Part shown: positions 33,526 to 45,200 of the stretch, one piece after another
How the letters are laid out: each line of letters starts with the position of its first letter
How positions within the stretch are numbered: the first letter of the stretch is position 1
NCBI RefSeq assembly: GCF_963169125.1
Contig: NC_084794.1
Coordinates: 225,677,409-225,741,408, forward strand
Direction of reading: 5' to 3'
DNA: 64,000 nt
DNA from: Humulus lupulus
Taxonomy: Eukaryota; Streptophyta; Magnoliopsida; Rosales; Cannabaceae
Notes under the pieces: generated by a model
What the model saw: only the letters and a program-made list of their open reading frames with translations
What the model was told of the DNA's origin: nothing
Database searches by the model: none
Program-made: the position numbers and the translations under genes

Positions 33526-34417
33526 ACAAACCCTATAGATATTATTGTCCTATTTGTAATTTATGTCTATATTATTATAGAATATTCAACTCTCCCGTCT
33601 CAAATCTCCAATTAAAATCATAAATTATGTACATAGTGATCAATTATCAACATGTATTAAGCACAAATCATATAGATAAAGGATAGAAGAAGAAGAAATT
33701 ATATAAACTTTATAGAAAATTAACAAATATCCAAGTGACTACATTAAACCCTAAAACAAATGTTTAGTTCATATCAAACATGACTAAAATAATAAAATAA
33801 TTGTTCAGAAACATAAAATTAAACTACTAAAGACTAGGAGAAAATTGAGAAAAATAGATCAATAGAGTTAAATAGCTACTAATCCTGTCATCCAAGAACC
33901 TCCTTTACAAATGATCTAAAAATTGTACTTAAACACATTTTTTCAATTTTTAGTGAGGCGGGTTGCAACTTGCCCAATCCTGAGTCGTGACCTGTGTCTT
34001 TTTCTGCCAATTCCTTCCCCCTCTGAAAAATCAAGCGCCGCGACTTGATAGACCAAGTCGCAACCCGCCTGTCCTTAATTCCCTTCACTGATTCACCTCT
34101 GTCTTCATGCGCATCGCGACTTGTAAGGGCAAGTCGCGACTCCTTGTTCCAGATTTCTTGAATTCACTCCTTTTTCACCTCGTTTACCACCAAAGTCATC
34201 TGAATATTCCCGGCTCTCCCAAATTCATACAAAATGGCCAAAATCTCCCAAATACCCATTTTCATCATTAAATCTACTCTTTTCCTCTCCATTCATAAAT
34301 TCATAGCAAAAACCTGAAAACAAAACAAACACAAGCATAATACCATACAAAACTCACAATTTGACTTGAAACTAAGACTAAAACACACTCTAAAACTACC
34401 CTAAACTAGACTTATCA
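33526..34417 (-). mobile_element. 3' LTR of Athila A, proximal part
   Basis: Continues ACAAACCCTATAG after the GCTAC target copy. It includes the AGTCGCGACT hairpin-motif cluster (33955-34142), matching 56510-56700 in the 5' LTR. Ends GACTTATCA at 34417. Confidence 0.9.
33955..34142 (-). promoter_or_regulatory. Cluster of GCGACTT/AAGTCGC inverted repeats in the Athila A LTR
   Basis: Three motif pairs: GTTGCAACTTG...GAGTCGTGACC; GCCGCGACTTG..CCAAGTCGCAACC; and CATCGCGACTTG..GCAAGTCGCGACT. The last two can form 8-10 bp stems with loops of about 8. The same cluster is in the 5' LTR (56512-56700). A regulatory role is inferred. Confidence 0.5.
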
Positions 34418-35700
34418 AATTCCATAAAACTCGATCTTTTCTCGCCCTCGAGCAAAGGACTCAAGCTCACATGACACAAAAATAACACAACACTTTTAAA
34501 GTGAACCCAATGAACAATAAATGCCGCCAAATCATGAATGTAGGCCACATAATTCATTATGCACAACCCAGAATTTCAGTCAAACTACTCCTCTAAACCA
34601 CTTTAGACTAATCACATTAAAGATTACCTAATCATGCTCAACAAATAGAACACTTAACTCATTTATGCATACCAAATTTTCGTCCAACAAACCAAACTGA
34701 CCAATTATTCCATATGCTCACTTACTTGTCACTCTCCACTAATAGAAATCAAAACATGCTTAGAAATCAATAGGAATTTATAAGCTTGAAAGGTTAGGCT
34801 TAAGTAAGGGTAGATGAGAAGAAAAATTTTAAGCTCAAAAATACCATAAGCACATGACCAATCTACTCCTGATTTCAATCCTGAAATATGCAATCCAATA
34901 ATCCCCTATGTTATTCTTTATTTTAGAGATATATATTTTATAATAGTAACTACACTCCCTCAAACTCATTTCTTTTCGATATTCAAATTGGGAGTGTAGA
35001 TCTTGATTGAACTCTTTTCTTTCATCTTTTTTTATATACTCTCTCCCTTCTTCTTTTTTTCTTCAACCCACTATTTTTAAATCATATGCTTATAAGATAC
35101 TAGGGATGGATATATTAACAAGGTTTCATATAGGCTTAGATAATGGCAAAGAATAAAAAAATCTTAATTTTTCCAGTCAAAAAGGGTATTTAAAGGATAA
35201 ACAAATGCAAGGTCGGCAAGAAAGGCTCAAGCAATCCAATTGATGGCCTAAATCATTTTTCTAAGCAAACATAATATATTATTTTACTTCAACCAACAAG
35301 TAAGCAAGTTCTAGAATTTATAAATTTCCACCAAAACAGTCCACAAACCTATTCAATATGCATAAACAACTCAAGTGCAATATTTAAGGATCGTGAAAAA
35401 GGTATTCAAAGATGTTGACTAACTAAAGTAGAATACAAAAGGAGTCTAATCAAGCACACAAGTTTTTATGAATTCATTTTCTTTGGACTATACATCCTAA
35501 CATTCATTTTATCTTCTTCGACAATCATTGTCAAAATAGATTCACGTTATACTCAAGACTTACAAACATAAAAAAAATTAAATCAATACGACTAAATTGT
35601 AAAAAAAAAATTAAGTATCTCCCCCCCTCCCCCCCCCCCCCCCCCCCCAAACTAAAACTACACATTGTCCCCAATGTTAATAATAGTAAAAGAAAAAGAA
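34418..35700 (-). other. 3' non-coding region of Athila A
   Basis: About 1.2 kb without coding potential. Contains the block AAAGGCTCAAGCAATCC...GATGGCCTAAATCAT (35222-35252), shared with C1 (near 22060) and C2 (near 62265). A C7-T-C20 run lies at 35621-35648, on the minus strand a long G tract in a place where Athila elements have a purine-rich GTTTGGGGG sequence. Confidence 0.7.
35621..35648. repeat. Poly-C tract (C7-T-C20)
   Basis: Homopolymer in the 3' non-coding region of Athila A; in element sense a G tract following TAGTTT. Probably an expanded purine tract; its length may be unreliable because of sequencing. Confidence 0.9.
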
Positions 35701-35887
35701 ACATACCTTGCGATTAATGTCAAAATGGAGGTGGGTCTTGGAAAGGATGCCATGGTGGTGGTTACGAAAAATAGTGCTTGTCCGCTTCTTAGTTAGACCA
35801 CTGGTAAATCAACTCATTTTTTCGGTTGTCTTGGGCTCAATGATAATCATGAAGTTCTCCCAAGTAGTTATGGGTGTGTTGGTTTTG

Positions 35888-36975
35888 CTAGATAATGTAA
35901 TCCAACCTTGCCAAGTGTGAATTCGGTGGTGCCTCATTTGCCAGAAATTGAGGGTAAGCTTCTCTCCTCCCCTCCTCTGCTTGCCTTGTCTCTTCTTGAT
36001 GAGGCTCGGCTTGTGGAACATTTGCTAGCTCGTGGTCTTGGTCATCATCGCCTGCCTCTTGGGCATCACGAGGTCTTCTCACAGGGGGCAACAATGAGGG
36101 TGGCTGAAAATTATGTAAAGTGGCTCTAGATATAGGATTCATTGCTTTCCTATATATCACTAGGGTAGACGGGTACTTCCCACATCTCACATAAATTAGT
36201 GATCATAGAACCATGCCCCAGGATTGTTGTGGTGGTGAGTTTACACAAATCCTTAATACTAGTGCGGATCACCCAACCAATGTCGATCGTAAGACCATTC
36301 ATTATTGCATATACTAAAAGAAATCGATCGGGGCCGACCTCGGTGTTAGGCATTAAGCGAGCACTCACAAATAAAGTCCAAGCCTTAGTCGTTTTGTTAA
36401 TTTGATATCTCTTTAAATACTTTGGCTCACCCTCATTAAAAACAAACCATGCTCCAAGAATGCCTAAGGTCTCAGCCACATCATCCCAATCCACCTCACT
36501 ATAGTAAGCCAACTGATAATATTCATCATCTTCAGTTCTCAACATGGGTAACCCATATAGTCCGTCGATGTTATCAATGGTGTATTCCACCGTTACCCCT
36601 CTCACAAACATTTTCCTATCCACTTAGCCCGGGAAGTTGGCATAAAATTCATATACCAAAGAACAATTGGCCTTTGTCATAATCATATCTACAAAATATT
36701 TCCAATTTCTTTGTTGAATTTCAGCGTGAATGAGATCATAGGGATATTGAAGGTATGGGTTATCCTGGTACTCCATCCCTCTCTCTTGAACCACCGACCT
36801 TAAACATAACCCCTTATAATGCTCAAAAGCATCCTTACTAATAAATTTGGTCAAGTCATATTTCTGTGGTGGAGGAGGTGGTTGTGCTTCGGGTGATGGT
36901 GGGCACTAGATGAAGAGGGTCATGAGGCTTTTTTCGATGAAGCGGCTCTAGTTGGGTTCTTCCTTGCCCCCATGA
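35888..36975 (-). pseudogene. Extra 3' ORF of Athila A (env-like position, 'putative plant transposon protein' type)
   Basis: Likely start ATG at about 36974 (MGARKNPTRAASSKKAS); a frame change near 36920 leads into QPPPPPQKYDLTKFISKDAFEHYKGLCLRSVVQERGMEY. Then IHAEIQQRNWKYFVDMIMTKANCSLVYEFYANFPG, a stop at 36624, and (V/D)RKMFVRGVTVEYTIDNIDGLYGLP, TLGILGAWFVFN, LKRYQINKTTKAWTLFVSARLMPNTE, FLLVYAIMNGLTIDIGWVIRTSIKDLC. After another shift a charged tail (RRPRDAQEAGDDDQDHELANVPQAEPHQEETRQ) follows to 35888. The EFYANxx...VRGxxV...INxxxGLP pattern matches the plant-transposon domain found 3' of pol in Athila elements. No clear signal peptide or membrane anchor, so an envelope role is not supported. 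Confidence 0.72.
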
Positions 36976-37460
36976 CAATTAATTCTTTCACTCTTGTTTT
37001 TAAGAAAAATCCGGCAGCACCTCCCCTTAAATTTCTTACTTCCCACAAATGAAGAACACCCCAAAAATAGACAAGTCACAATACCAACTTAAAGAGCACA
37101 ATATATACTAGCAATTTGTCCCAAAATTCCAATGAAATCTCTTTTCTACCAATCACAAAACTAATTCAATACTAGAACTTGATGAACATAGAAAATTAGG
37201 AACTTACTTGCCTTTGATGTTGTTGCTATTGCCCACAATCTTTAAATACTCCTCTTTTCTTCAATGCCACATACGAGGCTATCTAGAGTTTTGATTAAAA
37301 GACTGAAGGGAATGGAAGATGAATCTTTGAAGGTTTGGGTTTGGATTTATGGTTGTTTTAGGGAGGATGAAGATGGGAGAATGGGAGAAGATTTGAAAAA
37401 AAAAATTGGGTTTGAAGGAGAAAATGTTCCGAGTTTGGGTTGCGTTTTAAGAAAAATGGG

Positions 37461-37740
37461 GTTTATACTCGGTTTTCTCTTCCTGATGAAGGCGCGCCAC
37501 GACTTAGCTTTAGTAAGTCACTGCCCGCCTCATTTTTTTTATTTCCTAGTTGCAAGCGTCGCGACTCTGCTGTAGCAAGTCGCGGCCCACCTCTTTCATC
37601 CCAAAAAAAAAGGATTGTTCTCTTACTTCCAAGCGCGTCGTGACTTATAAGGGCAAGTCACAGAAACTCCAGATTTTTCCTACGATTGTGTAACTCCCAA
37701 GAGTCACGACTCAGCTTAAGAAAGTCACGGCTTGGCCCCC
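37461..37740 (-). promoter_or_regulatory. Candidate internal promoter upstream of the Athila A 3' ORF
   Basis: On the minus strand four GTCGYGACT motif pairs (37740 down to 37491: CACGACTC..AAGTCACGG; GTCGTGACTT..CAAGTCAC; GTCGCGACTC..CAAGTCGCGG; CCACGACTT..TAAGTCACT) are followed by GAGTATAAACCCC (TATA at 37461-37467), then a CT-rich leader and the ORF start near 36974. The motifs are the same as those in the Athila A LTR. Confidence 0.45.
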
Positions 37741-37961
37741 AAAGTGATTTTTTCTCAACCATTAGTCATCGTTCACGATTTGCATGGTTCCTAAATACAA
37801 CCTACTCTAAAACTAAATAAAAAATAATCTTTACAACTCCAAAAAAAAAATTAAAACAAAATTGTTCAACTGAAAAATTAAAACAAAAGCAAAAATAAAT
37901 CATACGAATGTCTCCTACAGCGCTGTCGTTAACGTCATTTAGCCGGACGTTGCCTTCCTAC

Positions 37962-40657
37962 TTAAATGGGACTAAGTATCACCACAAACTTGACTTGATC
38001 CACCTGACCATCTATGTAATGCTTCAACCGTTGACAGTTCACCTTAAAATGTCCCGTATTTTCACTGTGAACTTGTACTGCACCATACAGGAACATTGTG
38101 AATGGTCTTGACCACCTTGACTTCAGCGTGCCCAAAAATAGCTTCAACTATGAATTAAATAACTGCACCTTGTCTCCTGGTTGAAAGTACTTGCAAAGAA
38201 TTTGTTTGTCATGAAAAGTCTTTGCCTTCTCCTTATATATTTTCGCATTCTCATAAGCCTCATTACGGAATTCGTCTAACTCGTTTAATTCCATGAGTCT
38301 ATTATATCCTGCCTTCTGCATTTAATTTCTTAATAGCCCAGTATGCCCAATGCTCTAATTCCACTGGCAGATGACATGCTTTCCCGAATACCAACTGATA
38401 GGGTGACATCCCCACACATCGAACAATTCCACTTCTAGAACTCCAGTTAACAGGCATTTGATCCCTTCTAGATATATTTCCAGTCTGTTGACAGCGATCA
38501 CATCTTTTTACAAATAAATTGGCATCCTTGAACAAGGTAGGCCAATAAAATTTCGTCTGCAATACTTTCGCCTCTATTCTAGTTGCCCAAAATGACCACC
38601 ACACTGAAGAGTATGAAATGAGTTAAAATGGAGTTCATCTCTTCTTCGGGCACGCATCTACGAATCATGTGGTCTGCACAATGCCGATAAAGGATGGGCT
38701 CCTCCCAATAATAGTGTTTAACCTCTGAATAAAATTGTTTTAATTGTTGTCTTGACATGTCTTGAGGTGCAACCTTGGCCACTAAAAAGTTTACATAATC
38801 CGCAAACCATGGTACCACTTCACTATCACTCACAGTAAATAGTTGTTCATCCAGAAAGTTATCATCAATTTGCATTTCTCATTCACTGTGCCCTTCTACA
38901 ATTTCTAACCTTGATAAGTGATCTACCACTAAGTTCTCAATCCCCTTTTTATCCTGAATCTCCATATCAAATTTTTGCAACAGTAAGACCCATCGAATAA
39001 GGTGTGGCTTGGCATCTTTTTTGGTCATAAGATATTTAATAGCAGATTGGTTAGTGTAAACTATTACCTTATTACTAATTAGATATGGTTAGAACTTGTC
39101 AAAAGCAAACACAATAGCAAGAAGTTCATTTTCTGTAGTTGCATAATTTAGTTGAGCATCATTCAAGGTTCTTCTAGCATAATAAATCGTGCGGAATACC
39201 TTGTCAACTCGCTGTCCAAGCACTACCCCCACTGCATAATCACTCGCATCGCACATTAGTTCAAAAGGGAGATCCCAATTTGGTGATACCACGGTGTAGT
39301 GATCGATTTCTCTTTCAAGGTGTTGAACGCCTCAAGCAGTCATCATCAAATTTTAAGGTCACCCCATCCATAAGTATTGTAGACAAAGGCTTCAAGATCT
39401 TAGAGAAGTCCTTAATAAACCTTCTATAAAATCCAACGTGACCCAAAAAACTTCAAACACCTTTTACAAAAACCAGTGGTGGTAGGTTCTCTATAGTGGA
39501 GATCTTTGCACAGTCTACCTCAATGCCCTTGCTGGATATTTTATGGCCTAACACAATTCCCTCAGCCACCATGAAATGACATTTCTCCTAGTTCAAGACC
39601 AAATTCGACTCTTCACATCTCCTCAATACCATCTCCAAATTTTTTAGACATTCATCAAATGAAGAACCAAAGACTGAAAAATCATCCATAAATATCTCTA
39701 TACCTTTTTCCACCATGTCTGAGAATATGGACATCATACAGTGTTAAAACGTGGCTGGAGCATTACATAATCCAAATGGAATTCTTCGGAAGGCAAATGT
39801 ACCATAGGGACAAGTAAATGTGGTTTTCTCTTGGTCTTCGGGAACTATCAGAATTTGGTGATAACCAGAGTACCCATCTAAAAAGCAGTAGTGAGGATGG
39901 CCCACTAATCTATCCAACATCTGGTCCACAAAAGTCAAAGGAAAATGATCTTTCCTTATTGTCTTATTTAGCTTTCAGTAGTCGATGCATATTCTCCACT
40001 CCGTCACAGTACGAGTTGGAATAAGATCATTGTTATCACTCTTGACCACTGTCATCCCACCTTTCTTAGGAACCACTTGAACCAGACTAACCCATGCACT
40101 GTCCGAAATTGGGTATATCACTTCTGCATCCAACCACTTCAAGATTTCCTTTCTTACCACCTCCTTCATTGAGGGATGCAGCCTCCTCTGAGCATCGATA
40201 CTGGACTTCATGTCATCTTCCATTAAAATAGGATGTGTAATAGTTGAGGGGAATATGCCATTTATATCAACTAGCATCCATCCAATGGCTGACTTATGAG
40301 CCCTCAATACTCTAAGTAATTTCTCTTCTTCCTTATTAGATAAAGAAGCAAAAATAATGACAGGCCACGTCTCTTTCTCACCCCAAATAAGCGTAGCGGT
40401 GGTGCTCAGGTAAAGACTTCATACCTAGAGTTGGTGGCTTCTCTATGGATGGAAGTGGTTGCTCAGGCCCTTGACCCAATTCTTCATACTTTTTCTTGTA
40501 AATCTACCCAGCTGCGTTCGACCATTTCACATACTCAATGGCCTCAATGCCATCACATTCTTCTGGCCTCGATATCATACTCAACTCAAGAGGATCTTCT
40601 GTAGGCTTCCCCTTTGAACATTCTTCATCTAAAACATTCACACTACAACAACTATCA
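37962..40657 (-). pseudogene. Athila pol: protease end, RT, RNase H, integrase (Athila A)
   Basis: Protein order on the minus strand. Linker DSCCSVNVLDEECSKGKPTEDPLE (40640). RT (40307-39650): RAHKSAIGW, QRRLHPSMKEVVRKEILKWLDAEVIYPISDSAWVS, KKGGMT, RICIDY, FLDGYSGYHQI, TTFTCPYGTFAFRRIPFGLCNAPATF, and the active site IFMDDFSVFG near 39690. RNase H (39292-38900): [37 protein letters not shown], where the catalytic Asp (VYTDH) is Asn. Integrase: zinc region FVKRCDRCQQTGNISRRDQMP (38480), then a direct jump to GMSPYQLVFGKACHLPVELEHWAYW: the DDE core is deleted. C-terminus VNCQRLKHYIDG near 37990. Many stops and frameshifts. Confidence 0.93.
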
Positions 40658-40799
40658 TGTAACGCCCTGGATAACCAAGACCGTGACACTGTGTGTTTGA
40701 AATAGTGCAAGACCTGCCAATCAGGTCGTTTGAACCTAAATGTGTTTCCTAAAGTCAACTGACAAGTTAGGGTTAAAAGATTTTGATCGTAAACGGTTA

Positions 40800-41867
40800 T
40801 GTTGACCATGATTTTGGCCAATGGCGAGTAGACGCAAAAACGATAATGAAGAAAATAGCCTTGAATAGAAAATAAAAATGACACGACCAGTTTTATAGTG
40901 GTTCAGCCCCAATTTGTTGGTAATAGCCTAATCCACTTGGACTTGTGATATATATAGCCTACCTGAGCCAACTGAGTTTCTCAAGTGTAAGTAGAAAAAT
41001 ACAATATTTATCTCTCTAGAGAATACAAGCTTTCTTTCTCTAAGCTCTCTCAGAAAATGCCCCAAGAATTCCCTAAGTCACAGTCCCAAAGTCTCAAAAT
41101 TAGAGAGTCTAAAAGATCAGATCCCCTAAAATGATGCCATGAGCCCTTTATTTATAGGCTCATGGATCGTACATGAAAAATATCCCATTTTGACGGGTTT
41201 CAACCAACTTTAATTAATAAAGTAATAAAAAAATTCAAATTACAGCAATATAGCTATTACTTCGGAATATCTTAGAGATTCGTGCAGTAGTTACGAGTGA
41301 TTCGAGTTGAACTTGTTACTGAGATTCTGTAAAGAAGTCACTGGGCAGTTAAGTCTTGAGATTCTGACACATTCGGTCGGCTACACTCCTCAATCTAACA
41401 TAGCTGGTCGGGTGAAACCCCTTTCTGAGGTAACTGGTCGGGTGAAACACTCCCTGACCAGCTAAATCCTTACCTGGTTGGATAAACTACCCTTTTGATG
41501 TGTCTGGTTGGGTAAGACTCCCTCCTGACCAGAAAAAATTCTTATCTGGTCGGGTAAATCATTTCCTGACCAGTTAAACCCTTTCCTGATCGGACAAACA
41601 CCCCTTCTGGTGTGTCTAGTTGGGTAAGACTCCCTCCTGACCAGTTAAATTCCTATCCGGTCAGGTGAATTATTTCCTAACCAGGTAAAACCATCTTTTG
41701 ACCAGTGATATCACAACTCTATAGGTCATTTTCTAACTTTTGCACTTCCCTTGGTCAACACATTTATTGACCATTAATGTGCCACTTGATGATCCGCTTG
41801 ACGATCATGCACTGCCACCTGTCACTTCTGATTGCCACATCATCGAACTGAAATTTTGGGGATAACA
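40800..41867 (-). mobile_element. 3' LTR of the Tat element
   Basis: 1068 bp; on the minus strand TGTTATCCCCAAAAT to TGGTCAACA. Contains the CTGGTCGGG/CCTGACCAG cluster (41396-41710) and a TATA box (CTATAAATAAAGG, about 41150-41163 minus). Confidence 0.93.
41396..41710 (-). repeat. CTGGTCGGG/CCTGACCAG inverted-repeat array in the Tat LTR
   Basis: About ten degenerate half-units (TGGTCGGGTAA and CCTGACCAG alternating) every 20-40 bp. Neighbours can pair as 9-bp stems with one G-T pair. The array is present again in the 5' LTR (49670-49985). It lies about 230 bp upstream of the TATA box in element sense. Confidence 0.8.
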
Positions 41868-42247
41868 TTTTCCCCCCAAGTTTATTATATGATTTTATGA
41901 TAAACTTTTTCTCTAGCAAAATGTTTTTGAGGTCGTCCAAAAACTTCGCCCGGTTAGTAACATTCACAAATAATAAAAGCCCGACCAGTTAAATCTCTAG
42001 AAATTGAATAGCCAATCAGAAGTTCAGAGAATATCCTAGCAGTTGCCTCCACGTGGTGACTCACCAATAACTTTAATATTATCTGTGTCCCAAAATTCCA
42101 AAAAATTACTTCTATATTCTCCCGCCTTTTTTAAGTAAACCCACAACTGAACTTTTCAAGCCATAAAAATGGCACCTATCAGTTCTCAATCGTGGGAAAA
42201 AAGAATACTGAGAGTTTTTAAGGTAATTGAAAAGTTCTTCATTTCCC
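41868..42247. other. Spacer between 3' LTR and antisense gene
   Basis: Purine tract complement at the left end, then non-coding sequence with isolated CCGACCAGTT motifs. It should contain the upstream promoter part of the + strand gene. Confidence 0.6.
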
Positions 42248-42256
42248 TTTAAATAG
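42248..42256 (+). promoter_or_regulatory. TATA-like box of the antisense gene
   Basis: CCCTTTAAATAGTCCC lies about 165 bp upstream of a good splice donor (G|GTAAGTTT at 42417) and is followed by a CA/CT-rich leader, as in plant 5' UTRs. Confidence 0.4.
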
Positions 42257-42279
42257 TCCCACGCATGCCTATCCCTCAC

Positions 42280-45200
42280 AAGCAAAAAAAAATACATCAC
42301 AAAAAGAAATTCTTCTCATCTTGGCCGATTCTCCTCCAAAGCTCCAAGAGTGCTCCACTTCCTTCGAACAAACCAAAGTTTCTTTCAAGAAATCAAAGGC
42401 TCTTCCATCCACTTGGGTAAGTTTCTTCTTCTTTAACTTCACTTTTAAACATTTTGAAGCATTAAAATCCTGCACAAATTTTGGTTAGAATATGTGAGTG
42501 CCAAAACCCACATTTGATGTGCACTCCTTGGAATTTTGTGATGAATCTTTGTTGAATAGTGCATTTTGTGGCTGTTTTGATGTAGTTTAGGCCTTGGGTT
42601 AGTCAATTTTGCCTCCAATTTCATGAAATTTTGAAGAAAAAGTGATCTCCCATTCTATATAGCATATTCGGGTTCATGGGTATAGGATGAGCATTGACTT
42701 TTTCTTGAAGCTTTTTGAAACCCTTGAAATTCCCTTTTTGATCTTGTTGTACTCCATGAATAGGAAAATGTGTTTGTGCCCTGCGTTTTTGAGTGAGTTT
42801 GTGCTTTCCAAGTGATGATATTTTTAAAAAAAAAATTATTGTTCGGATTTGTTTGTGTGACCGATCGGATAGGCATTGTTCCACTCGAGCTAGCTTGCTC
42901 CGATCGGGTTCCTTGGCTGCTCAGAACACGTGTGAGTTGCTTGGAATTGTGCTTGTGGCGGATCGGATTCGCCTTGGCTGGTCGGAACCTATGCCTAATT
43001 GGTCCAGTAGGCCCTAACTTCTCGGACACTTGCTAGCCGACGGGACCACGCGTCACTCGGGTGCCGTGACTCCTAGGACACTTGCTCCTGATCGGGTTCG
43101 CCTTGGCTGGTCGAAACCTATACCTAACCGGTCGGGTAGGCACCAACTCCTCGAACTCCTTGGTGTCCCTTCATCTACTCGATCACATGTTTAGTTGCTC
43201 GGGTATGTACCCATCTTCGGGAACCCAAACACCACCCAAGCACAAAAACATACAACATCCAATCGGGTTGGCCTTGGAATGTGTCATGTGAGTAAAAAAA
43301 ATTCTTTCTGAATTGCATCAAATTATCAGTACTACTCTCATACATTTTTATCTGGGCAGTAAAAATTTTTCACTGCTTAGAAATTTTTTTCATTGGCTAG
43401 TAAATATTTTTACTTTGCACTCTTTTTCTTTTTGGTTTACTCACCTCCCCGTATTTCTTTTGTAGATTAATCGTTTCGACTACAGGGGAGGTGACAACCA
43501 AACAAACTCTGATTTCTCATCTCCTAGTTCAATTGAAACCCTTCCAAGCAGCGATTCTTCTTTCAAATCTCAAAGCAAACAAACTCTGGAAGACCGTCTT
43601 CGTTGTCTCAAGAAAATCCTTTCGCGATCATCTTTATACTTCCTTCACGAAGATCAGTTCCTTAAGCAGCAACATCAGCACCAACCGATGAGGGTGAAAA
43701 AGTCCAATTGACTCCCTCGGGAACAAGATCCCCAAGTAGCTCGTAGAGCAACGCAAAAGGTGGTGGAACGAGTGCCCTTTGTGGGAGAAAATTTATTAGA
43801 AGAAGTTGAGACTGAAGCCTCTTCAAAGACTCCTCGCCAAGCTCGAAAAACTAGTAAACCCAAGAGAAAGGTTACCCAGACTTTTGCCAGCGAAATCCAA
43901 CAAACTGCTACACTTAAATCGAGGAAAAAAGAAGATCTCGTGCCTTCATGGTTTGTAGCCAAGGCTTCTAAGCTAAACTCCAAAATGTTCGATAAACATA
44001 TTAAGACTTTGGGACTTGAAGGAGTGAATGTGGTATGCCCACACCCACACCAGAGAGCCAATAATTCTGGTGGTGCCTATTGTGCCTGGTCTAGGTATCA
44101 CATTTATGCAGGAGCTACTATCCTTTTGCATCCTTTCTTTAGGTCAATAGCGGATTACTTTAATGTTTCTCCCTTCCAGATTGCTCCAAATGGAATACAA
44201 GCCCTGTCTTCCTTATACATTCTCTACCACTTCCAGGGTTAGAACCCACCTACCCCTCATGAGGTACATTATTTGTTCGATCTTAAGACTAACCCCAGCC
44301 ACAAGAATACAAGTTTTTCCACCTCTTTCATAGGCAAAAAGGAGTTAAGTATCTTCATGGTATTGCCCATAAATCAAACCCTGGAAAGTATTATACGGAA
44401 TACTTTCTTACTCCAGACATTAAAGCCAACAACCTGGCTTTTACGCACACAAGCCCTTTTAATCAACCTCTCCCAACCATGGAAATGCATTCCTGGGCAG
44501 ATGATCTTGCTAACATGCCCATTGAGGAGAAGGATGTTAAGCAGCTGGTCACCTTGGAGAACCTTCAATTGGCGGGGTTGTTACAGAACAACCAAGACAT
44601 TGTTGTGGGCAACACTAGTGATGAAGCAGATTCGACTGATCAGTCTAATGCAAATATCGAAGTAGTGACTGGCCAGTTCTCTCCTAAGCCACCACCCCAA
44701 CCACACCGACCAAGTGATCTCATCATTAGATAACCTCTTCTTGAAGACCCTCGCTGACCTACCTTCCCTATTAGGCCTAGGAAAGGAAAGCGTATCAAAC
44801 TCCTTAGAGAAGATAGCTCATCGTCGGAAGACGAGGACGACATTTTTGATGAAATTCTAAACTCAGGTTTTTCTACTAACAGTAACCAAAGTTTATTTTG
44901 TTCTAGATAAATTTTTGAGAATGATTGTGATGAAAGTCTGTAGATTCATGTGCTCACGGTAAAACTTTCCATTCACTTATATTTATTTCTCGTTTTCACT
45001 AACTGGGTTTTTACTTTACTTGTTTGCAAATCCAGACATGTTTAAGCAGTTCAACACTACCTCTGCCCAAAAGAGGAAAACTGATGAAGGGAGCAGCCTG
45101 AATCCTCCAAGCAAGGTCATGAGGACTACACTGCCTAACCAGGGGAGACCATCCGATCAGTTAGTCATTATCCCACACTTGACTCTTCCATCTATTCCTT

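Noticed and set aside
36150..36975. Reading the Athila A 3' ORF as a viral envelope protein
   Set aside because: No signal peptide, no transmembrane anchor and no cleavage-site pattern seen; only its position is env-like.
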